This document shows positions 5,454 through 13,100 of a stretch of DNA of 14,072 nucleotides, in pieces (within the stretch, counting starts at the first letter, position 1; each line of letters opens with the position of its first letter). Under the pieces are notes generated by a model. That model was not told the DNA's origin. It worked only from the letters and a program-made list of their open reading frames with translations, and ran no database searches. The position numbers and the translations under genes are program-made. Origin of the DNA: Candidatus Naiadarchaeum limnaeum. GTDB lineage: Archaea > Undinarchaeota > Undinarchaeia > Undinarchaeales > Naiadarchaeaceae. The stretch lies in the NCBI GenBank assembly GCA_014189685.1, contig DVAB01000022.1, positions 1 to 14,072 of the forward strand, given 5' to 3'.

Positions 5454-6602
5454 ATGGACTTGAAAACTAGGGCACTTGCTCTGCACAAAAAACTGCGCGG
5501 AAAAATAGAAATTGCTAGCAGGGCGAAAATAAAAAGTTTAAAAGATTTGGATCTGCTTTACACTCCAGGAGTTGCAGATGTTTCCAGAGAGATTGCAGCA
5601 GACAAAGAGAAAGTTTACGATTTTACAAACAAATGGAATTCAGTTGCAATTATAACTGATGGCACTCGAGTTTTGGGATTGGGAAATATTGGCCCAGAGG
5701 CCGCGCTTCCTGTTATGGAGGGCAAAGCTTTAATTGCAAAGGAATTTGGAAATGTGGATGCTTTTCCGATTTGTTTAAAAACGCAGGATAAGGAAAAAAT
5801 AATTGAAACTGTAAAAGCAATTTCGCCTTCATTTGGATTGATAAATATAGAGGATATCGAAGCGCCGAAATGTTTTGAAATTGTTGAGCGGTTGGAAGAT
5901 GAATTGGATATTCCTGTTTTTCATGATGACCAGCACGGAACTGCGATTGTTGTCTTGGCCGCGCTCCTGAATTCATTAAAAATTATTGAGGAAAATACAA
6001 AGGCGGTGAAAATTGTAATTGCAGGTGCTGGCGCAGCTGGGTACGGGATCACAAAAATTCTTTCAAAGTATGGATTTAGGAATATTATTGTCTCAGATTC
6101 AATGGGAATAATTTACGAGGGGCGGCCGTTGGGAATGAATACCTACAAAAACGATATTGCGAAAATTTCAAATCATAATAGGGAGAGCGGGATTTTGGAA
6201 GAGGCGATTGAAAACTGTGATGTTTTTATCGGCGCTTCTGGAATTAAAAATTTAATTGATTATAAAGTCCTGCAAAAAATGAGTAAAAATGCAATTGTAT
6301 TTTTGCTTTCAAATCCTGACCCAGAGATTTTGCCTTCGCAGGCGCAAAAAGCAAAAAATGTTAAGATAATTGCAACAGGAAGGAGCGATTTTCCAAATCA
6401 AATCAACAATGCAATTACTTTTCCTGCAATTTTCAGAGGTGCTCTTGATTCTAGAGTAAAAAAATTAACTTATGATATGTTTATTAAAGCAGCCGAGGCG
6501 CTTGCAAATTCTGTTCCAAAAAACAAGTTAAGCAAAAACTACATAATTCCAAATATAAATGAGAAATATTTCTTTGATAAAGTAGTGGGGGCAATAAAGT
6601 AA
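5454..6602 (+). CDS. NAD(P)-dependent malic enzyme (malate dehydrogenase, decarboxylating)
   Basis: It converts malate to pyruvate and CO2 with reduction of NAD(P)+ in the cytoplasm, needing a divalent metal. The 382 residues match the short prokaryotic form without a phosphotransacetylase tail. Visible marks are Y36 in LYTPGVADVS, LGLGNIGPEAALPVMEGKA (74-92) with catalytic K91, the metal ligands in NIEDIEAP (131-138, E133/D134) and FHDDQHGTA (157-164), and the Rossmann glycine motif GAGAAGYG (191-198). The second beta strand ends in VSDSMG (213-218); D215 is consistent with NAD preference but does not prove it. The ATG at 5454 fits a leaderless start 26 bp from the palindromic TATA. The stop is followed after one base by the isocitrate dehydrogenase-type gene, so the two form one transcription unit. 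Archaeal malic enzymes often act in gluconeogenesis or pyruvate supply; direction here is not knowable. Confidence 0.95.
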   Translation: MDLKTRALALHKKLRGKIEIASRAKIKSLKDLDLLYTPGVADVSREIAADKEKVYDFTNKWNSVAIITDGTRVLGLGNIGPEAALPVMEGKALIAKEFGNVDAFPICLKTQDKEKIIETVKAISPSFGLINIEDIEAPKCFEIVERLEDELDIPVFHDDQHGTAIVVLAALLNSLKIIEENTKAVKIVIAGAGAAGYGITKILSKYGFRNIIVSDSMGIIYEGRPLGMNTYKNDIAKISNHNRESGILEEAIENCDVFIGASGIKNLIDYKVLQKMSKNAIVFLLSNPDPEILPSQAQKAKNVKIIATGRSDFPNQINNAITFPAIFRGALDSRVKKLTYDMFIKAAEALANSVPKNKLSKNYIIPNINEKYFFDKVVGAIK

Positions 6603-6603
6603 G

Positions 6604-7626
6604 ATGGGAAGCTATAAAGTTGTAGTTTTGCGCGGGGATGGTATAGGACCAGAGGTTATTGAGCAGGCTATAAATGTTTTAAACGCTGTTCAGGATAGCA
6701 TAAAAGGATTAAATTTTCATTTAGTTGTGTGCGATGCAGGAAATTACTGCATCAAAAAGCACGGGACAAATCTTCCAGAGGTTACAATTGATTTTTTGGA
6801 AGAAAGTGATGCATGTTTGAAAGGTCCGATTACAACAATTGAAAATCCAAAAGCGCCGCCTTCTGTTACAGTTGCTTTGAGAAAAATGTTTAATTTGTAT
6901 GCGAATGTGCGGCCTGCAAAAAATTTGCCGAATGTTCCTTCAATTGCGAAAAATGTTGATTTAGTTATAGTAAGAGAAAATACAGAGGGACTTTACTCCG
7001 GGATTGAACAGTTAGTTGGAAAGGATACTGGAATCGCTTTAAGAGTTATAAGCAAAAAAGCATCCGAAAGGATTGCAAAATTTGCCTTTGAGATGGCAAA
7101 AAGGCGCAGTAAACATTTAACTTATGTGCACAAAGCGAATATTCTCCGTCTTACAGACGGGATTTTTGTAAAAGCTGTACAAAATATTGCAAAGAAATAC
7201 AGAAGTGTAAAAGTTGATTCGCAGAGAATAGATGCGATTGCTATGCAGTTGATAAAAAATCCGCAGCAGTTTGATACTATTTTAACCACAAATATGTTTG
7301 GAGATATAATTTCAGATGAGGCTGCGCAGGTTGTTGGGGGAATTGGATTAGCTGCAGGAGCAAATATTGGGGATGATTTTGGGATTTTTGAGCCTATACA
7401 TGGAAGCGCTCCAAAGCATGCTGGAAAAAACAGAGCAAACCCAATAGCAGCAATTTTTTCTGCAAAAATGATGCTTGATTATCTTGGGGAAAATGCAGCT
7501 GCAAGGAAAATTGAAAGCGCGGTTATAAAAGTTTTGAAAGAGAAGAAAGTGAGAACTTATGATTTGGGCGGAAAGGCAACAACAAAGCAGATGGGAGATG
7601 CAATTGCTAAAAAAATTTCAGAGTGA
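6604..7626 (+). CDS. Isocitrate/isopropylmalate dehydrogenase family, most likely isocitrate dehydrogenase
   Basis: The family oxidatively decarboxylates beta-hydroxyacids; isocitrate to 2-oxoglutarate is most likely here. The 340 residues start with VVLRGDGIGPEV (7-18). The substrate segment is PSVTVALRKMFNLYANVRP (86-104): S87 at the isocitrate-binding serine, T89 where E. coli has Asn115, and R93, R103 and R124. Y131, K177 (YVHKANI), D210, D234 and D238 complete the active site. The cofactor region EPIHGSAPKHAGKNRANP (263-280) has K271 and H272 at the E. coli Lys344/Tyr345 positions, which is NADP-like, but A278 at Val351, which is NAD-like. Isopropylmalate or homoisocitrate activity is less likely because the serine is kept, but not excluded. 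The ATG lies 1 nt after the malic enzyme stop without a clear Shine-Dalgarno. Its end overlaps the convergent surface-protein gene by 9 bp. Confidence 0.9.
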   Translation: MGSYKVVVLRGDGIGPEVIEQAINVLNAVQDSIKGLNFHLVVCDAGNYCIKKHGTNLPEVTIDFLEESDACLKGPITTIENPKAPPSVTVALRKMFNLYANVRPAKNLPNVPSIAKNVDLVIVRENTEGLYSGIEQLVGKDTGIALRVISKKASERIAKFAFEMAKRRSKHLTYVHKANILRLTDGIFVKAVQNIAKKYRSVKVDSQRIDAIAMQLIKNPQQFDTILTTNMFGDIISDEAAQVVGGIGLAAGANIGDDFGIFEPIHGSAPKHAGKNRANPIAAIFSAKMMLDYLGENAAARKIESAVIKVLKEKKVRTYDLGGKATTKQMGDAIAKKISE

Positions 7627-10119
7627 ACCCTCTTGGTTTTGTTCTTCTTCTACTGGATAGTTTTCCGTTTCTTTGCTTCGTGATCTATAGAATAGTAATG
7701 AAACTATCGCAATAATAGCGGCTAGAGCAATAGCAATAGTTATCATAGTTTTTGACAATAGTGGCTTTTCAACTTTTTGGGGCGCAGGTTTAGGAGGAGG
7801 TGCTGGAGCTTCCTGAGCAGGCATTGGAACCTCAACAAGCGGTGCCTCGACTTTCGGAGGTGGTTTTGTCCCAAGGCGTAATTTTTCAACAGTCATTCCC
7901 ACTGTTGCAGCTCCTGTAAATTTACTAACTAAAATTCTAAGATCATTAACACCATCCTCATTTACATCAATATAAGTTTGCTCGCCAATGGCTAAATCAA
8001 CTATCAATGGAGTGGAAGTTATTTCAACTGTAACTTTTCCAAGAGCTGTGCTTTTAATCAAAATTGTGTCGTTCTCTGTTTCAGAAAAGTAAACAAGTAT
8101 TTTATCCCCTACACCGACCTCTTCTGTTATGCTATTAATATTCACAGAGAGATTAAATGTTTTTGGAATTCTTTGTATAGTAGCGCTGCCACCACCTGAC
8201 CCTGCTTCGGAAGATGTAGGCGGCACTGATATAACAAAATCATACGCCAAGCTTTTATTTTCCAGTTCGGTGGTTATATTTATCCAGTAATTGTAATTTC
8301 CATTATCGAGCGATGAGGATGTAAGATTTGTAGCAGTATTATTTGAAACATTTCCATTAAATGAGCGGTTTGTTCCATTAACATAGAGAGTTGCCCTTCC
8401 TGTGCTCTTTTTAGTATCAGTAAAATTAAGTTGAATGGAAGGAGTTGAAGTAGTAAAAGTAGTGTTGTTTGCAGTCATAACAAAAATCGTTGGAGTTGAG
8501 TTCACAAAAGCTGAGCCAACTAGATAATTATTATTTTCAATAATTTCTGCATATTTCGCAGCTAAATCCGCAACTGCGCTTATAGTAAAGCCTCCTGTAT
8601 CATTTGAATTTGGAGTCCAGTTAAGGAAATAGGTTTTCTGAGAATTTGAAACGTTTGTAAAAGTCTGAACTGCAGAATCCAGATAAGTTGATGTAAGATC
8701 TGAGTTGTTATAGAGTGAAAGTTGAGGACTATGTATTCCTGCGACAATTTCATTATCTCCATCTCTATCAACATCGGCAACAGCAAGAGATCTAGCATCA
8801 TCAGCTGTTGTTACATTATAAACTGGCCAGAGAGAAATGTTCAAAGTTGTGCCGGTATTGTTGTAAATTGAAATGTTGCCACCGGTGCCACCGGCTAAGC
8901 CTGCAATTACATCATTGTCGCCATCATTATCCAAATCTGCAATTGCAACTGAATAAACAGTAGATGAAGTTGAAACATTATACTCAGTCCACTGAGAAAT
9001 ACCTGTATGACCGGGATTTTGATAAACTGAAACCACAAAGAAATCGTTGCCTGCAACAATATCATTATATCCGTCATTATTTAGATCGCCAATTGCAAGT
9101 GTTTCAATATCGTCTTTAACTGTCCTATTGCTTGTTGGCCATTGGGCAATTGCAAGGCTACCTGTGTTGTTGTAAATTGAAACACGGTCTCCTGCATTCC
9201 CCAATCCAGCAACAACGTCATTATCTCCATCATTGTCCATATCTGCAACTGCAAGCGCGAACAGTAAGTTTGCAGTTGAAACATTGCTTGTTGGCCATTG
9301 TGAGATGTTTAGAATGCCTGTATTGTTAAATATGGAAATTCTATCAGCGGTACCGCCACCAAGGCCGGCAATTATGTCTAAATCCCCATCATTATCCATA
9401 TCCGCTATTGCAAGCCCATAGGCATCCTTCTCTATTGTTATATTATTTGATGGCCACTGAGAGAAATTGTCCCCCGTGTTATTATAAATTGCAACGCGGA
9501 AGGTTCCGCCTACTCCTTGAGTTACACCAGCTGCGATATCTGTATCCCCATCCCCATCCAAATCCCCTGCGCTAACTGTGTCAACATAATTTTGATGTGT
9601 TCTATTTGAGACTTGCCATTGATCGATGTTCAAATGTCCCGGGTTGTAATATGCTAAAAATTGCTTATCGTTTGTACCAGTTACTATGTCGTTATCGCCA
9701 TCATTGTCAATATCGGCAACTACAATTCCTTCAGGATAATCAAGAGTGCTTGCATTAAAACTCTGCAATTTTGTAATATTCGGCCACGCAGAAACACTTT
9801 TAAAAAGTGTCACATTTACATTCCAGCTTCCCAAGCCGGCCGAGCCATTTCCATTTGTAACATTCACTGTCACGTTGATTGTTTGCTGTACTCCTGCCCG
9901 GATCTCAGGAGGAAATGATATATTTGTTATTACAATATCTGGATTAGAAGCTCGGGTAGCATTATAAAATGTTGATGGGACTCCAGTAGGACCGATTAAA
10001 AATCCTTCTCTTAATGGGCCAAAAAAAATCAAAACAAAAAAAACTCCGAAAATAACTAAAATAAAGGTTATAAACTTTGCAAAATTTTTTCCCCCAGCAT
10101 TGAATTTAAGAAATTTCAT
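7618..10119 (-). CDS. FG-GAP/VCBS seven-bladed propeller surface protein, membrane-anchored
   Basis: Of 833 residues, 16-38 form a hydrophobic signal anchor. A beta-rich N-terminal domain (about 55-110) precedes seven D-x-D-N-D-G-D-x-D calcium loops of the FG-GAP/VCBS type, starting at D136, D186, D240, D293, D345, D395 and D449, one every 50-54 residues: an integrin-alpha-like seven-bladed propeller. The fifth loop is degenerate (N347, Y351). A CARDB-like domain (about 477-541, ending ENNNYLVGS), an Ig-like region (about 542-632), a membrane-proximal domain (about 650-748), a Pro/Ala stalk (752-785), a TM helix (about 791-811) and an acidic tail follow. NxS/T sequons are dense. Inferred role: extracellular adhesion or glycan/protein binding requiring Ca2+. 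The ATG at 10119 fits a leaderless start. It is a paralogue of the next upstream gene, which ends 66 bp away on the same strand. Confidence 0.92.
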   Translation of the reverse strand: MKFLKFNAGGKNFAKFITFILVIFGVFFVLIFFGPLREGFLIGPTGVPSTFYNATRASNPDIVITNISFPPEIRAGVQQTINVTVNVTNGNGSAGLGSWNVNVTLFKSVSAWPNITKLQSFNASTLDYPEGIVVADIDNDGDNDIVTGTNDKQFLAYYNPGHLNIDQWQVSNRTHQNYVDTVSAGDLDGDGDTDIAAGVTQGVGGTFRVAIYNNTGDNFSQWPSNNITIEKDAYGLAIADMDNDGDLDIIAGLGGGTADRISIFNNTGILNISQWPTSNVSTANLLFALAVADMDNDGDNDVVAGLGNAGDRVSIYNNTGSLAIAQWPTSNRTVKDDIETLAIGDLNNDGYNDIVAGNDFFVVSVYQNPGHTGISQWTEYNVSTSSTVYSVAIADLDNDGDNDVIAGLAGGTGGNISIYNNTGTTLNISLWPVYNVTTADDARSLAVADVDRDGDNEIVAGIHSPQLSLYNNSDLTSTYLDSAVQTFTNVSNSQKTYFLNWTPNSNDTGGFTISAVADLAAKYAEIIENNNYLVGSAFVNSTPTIFVMTANNTTFTTSTPSIQLNFTDTKKSTGRATLYVNGTNRSFNGNVSNNTATNLTSSSLDNGNYNYWINITTELENKSLAYDFVISVPPTSSEAGSGGGSATIQRIPKTFNLSVNINSITEEVGVGDKILVYFSETENDTILIKSTALGKVTVEITSTPLIVDLAIGEQTYIDVNEDGVNDLRILVSKFTGAATVGMTVEKLRLGTKPPPKVEAPLVEVPMPAQEAPAPPPKPAPQKVEKPLLSKTMITIAIALAAIIAIVSLLFYRSRSKETENYPVEEEQNQEGSL
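8710..9738 (-). repeat. Seven tandem FG-GAP/VCBS blade repeats (coding)
   Basis: Residues about 128-470 of the surface protein repeat a unit of roughly 52 residues: an (A/V)xADxDNDGDxDIxAG calcium loop, then a hydrophobic strand with YNNTG, and a QWPxxN(V/R)(S/T) closing segment. Seven copies is the number expected for a closed propeller. Confidence 0.9.
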
Positions 10120-10141
10120 ATGAATATTTATCTATTATCTA

Positions 10142-10149
10142 ATATAAAA
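10142..10149 (-). promoter_or_regulatory. TATA box for the seven-bladed propeller gene
   Basis: The minus strand reads TTTTATAT, centred 26.5 bp before the A of the ATG at 10119. It lies in the 66-bp gap after the upstream paralogue, so this gene is probably transcribed on its own as a leaderless mRNA. Confidence 0.68.
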
Positions 10150-10185
10150 TAATTTAGGCGCCAAACTTTCAGCAAAAAGTAGATA

Positions 10186-13100
10186 TTACTCCTCTTCTTT
10201 TTTCCTCTGCAATCTTCGTATTTCAGAGGCAGTATATCCCATTCTTCTCAAATTCTCAATTCGCTGTTTCTTTAGTTCGCGCGCGAGCAAAAGCTTTCCT
10301 TCCAACACTTCTTTTTGCCTTATCTCTATATAATTTTGATGCGCCCCAACTATAACTATTGAAAAAATTGCAGCTAAAATAACAGCAACAACAATTGTCG
10401 CCGGGATATTTGTTGGCTGCTCAGCCCGCTCAATTATTTTTATAGGAAGTATTGGAGCTGTTATAAGAGGCGGCCGGGTCTCTACAACAGTTTTTGGAAT
10501 TGCAACTTTTGGCGGTGGTTTTGCTTCCAAGCGAAGTTTTTCAACGCTCATTTCAACTGTTGCTGCTCCTGTAACTTTATTCACTAAAATTGCGAGATCA
10601 TTTTCTCCATCCCTGTTAACATCAACAAACGCTTTTTGACCAGGGGTTACATCAACTATCAGGGGAGTTGAATTTATTTCAAGGGTAACTTTTTGAGGTG
10701 TTATTTTCTTAACAGTAATTGTGTGCTTTTCGCTTTCGCCAATAGGTTGCAATACACCCCCAACGCGCTTTCTCAATGCAACTCTGGAATTGTTGTCAAA
10801 AGTAAACTGATAGTAGTTTTCATTATTCTGTGCGCGGAAGATAATTCCTGCAATTGTATTTTTGCTTCTGGTCTCAATACTAACTTTTGTTTCGTAACTA
10901 TAGTCTCTCCAACTGCTGTTTCCTGAAAATGATAACTGCTCAACAGAGATGAGACTGTCCTGCGTGTACACTTTTCTTGAGGCGTCCCAAGTTCCACCGC
11001 TCGTTTGCCAGTTTTTCGCTTGGCCATCATCAAAATCTTCTGTGAATGGGCGATAGGTCTCGCCAGGCACCCCTATTATTTCTCTAACTCGGATATCATC
11101 AAACGCTGCAGCAGTTCCAAATGTCTTTAATCCGATTTTTCCGCTTCTGAAAGTGAAATCATCAGTTTCAAAAACTCTTTGATCATCAATATGTGCGGTT
11201 ATCCGACCACCATTAGCAGTGATACGGAAAGTGTAGTAAAGGCCACCTTGGAATGAATAGAATTTTTCATTTTCGCCAAAAGAAATTTCAACGCTCCCAT
11301 CTACAGGGAAGTCATCAATAATTTTTATAACCTCGTCCACAGGAATCTTTATAACTTTTTTAAAACGCACTCTTTCAATTCCTATTCCTATAGTTTCCCC
11401 GCCTCCACCTGGCTGAGAAGAAGGTATATTAGAGCTTTGTGTAAGTGGAGCATAGTCACCTTTATAAGAAATGTTTCCAGAAGCGGTGTAGGGAATTAAT
11501 GTGTCTCCTAAATAGTCTCCGGTGATATCTGTGCCTGTGTAATCACCCCAGTAGTTTCCTGCTATAAATGTGCGACCCACTATATTTACACCAGAGGTTT
11601 TGCTTATATTCCAACTGTTTCCTGGATTTGTTGAATTGTCAAAAACGTTTATTGTATTGCCAGAAATATAATTATTATAAATTGTATTGTTAACACTATT
11701 ATTTCTAAGATCGGTTATGTTTATTCCAACATTATTGTTTGAGATATTGTTGTATGAAATAAGTATATTTGTAACATTGCAGCTGCTTAGGGCAGCATCC
11801 AAAGAAATTCCATTTTTCGAATTCAGATAAACAGTATTATTTCCAACAATTGTTCCGTTTTCGCAGTCAATAACAATTCCATTGCTGCTGTTGTAAACAG
11901 TATTGTTTAGGATAATGTTTGGTTTTGAGGAGATAGAACTATAGGAGTAAATAGCGAAGTTAGTTATGTTATAAACAGTATTGTTAAATATTGTGTTATT
12001 TCCAACGTTAACATCAATTGCGTTGCTTATATTAAAGATGATATTTTTCTCTATAAGATTTCCATATCCCGGCACTTGAGGAACGCCGGCACTAGTGATT
12101 TGTATTCCTGTCGAGCCTGAAGGTCCAGATACATTGCCGGAGATGGTGTTATTCGCAATAGTATTATTGTTTGATATGTGAAACCTTAGATGTATTGTAG
12201 CAGCCCTCGCAAAGGTATTATTTGAGATTGTTGTGTTGTTGCTATATTGAAATAAAACGGATTCAAAACCATCGTCGGTTCCATTAAAAATTGTGTTATT
12301 GGTTAGGTTTAGATCAACTACACTGTTGAGCCAGATTTGCCTTTCAGTATTGTTCCAGATCGTATTGCCTTGAATGATGCTATTGTTCGGGCCGCCAAGT
12401 GAAGTATTTGAAAAAATCCCATAAGTATAGCCAGTTAAGCTACAACCTTTTATAGTAATGTTTTTTCTTCCGCTAACTTCTATTGCACTAGTTGAATATG
12501 ATGGCGAGTTATTCCCTCTTATTGTAGCCCCATTACAATCAAAAACCAAATTGTTCGTGTTTATTGAAATTATAACGTGGTTATCATTTGAATCATTCAT
12601 CAAATAAGTTCCTGCGCAAAGAGTTGTGGAGACATTTGCAACATACTCGTTATAGCCGCTCAAGTTTGTGCAGGGAATAACTACTAGCGGGAGATAATCG
12701 CCGCCAGTTACAATGTTCCCAGAGGAGGTGTAGGGAAGAAGAGTATCCCCTATTCCATCCAAGTCGGTATCAGTTCCGCTGTAATCGCTCCAGAAATTTC
12801 CGCCAATATTTGGTCCGCCAATTATGTTTGTGCCTGCGGTTTTTGAGGTGTTCCAAAAGTTTCCAATTGTGCTGTTGTCCTTCGCCGCGGCAACAGTAAA
12901 GTTGCTTATGTAATTGTTGTAAATTGTGTTTCTTGAAGCAGTTTGCCCTTCAACTCCGTTATTTAGTGAACCGCTCAAATTAAAAGCAGTTTCAACATTT
13001 GAAATATTATTTGAAAAAATTGTGCTGTTGTTTGTGCCATCAAGCCCGATAGCAATTGCAGTTCCGCTTGGATCGGAGACATTGTAAATAGTATTGCCGT

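Noticed and set aside
8580-9967. Several short open frames on both strands inside the propeller gene
   Set aside because: They are shadows of the repeated GAT/AAT-rich blade codons and have no promoter or recognisable domain.
10773-11033. Minus-strand frame of 86 codons in the surface protein gene
   Set aside because: It is an alternative frame within the concanavalin-like region, and the main frame shows domain-level similarity.
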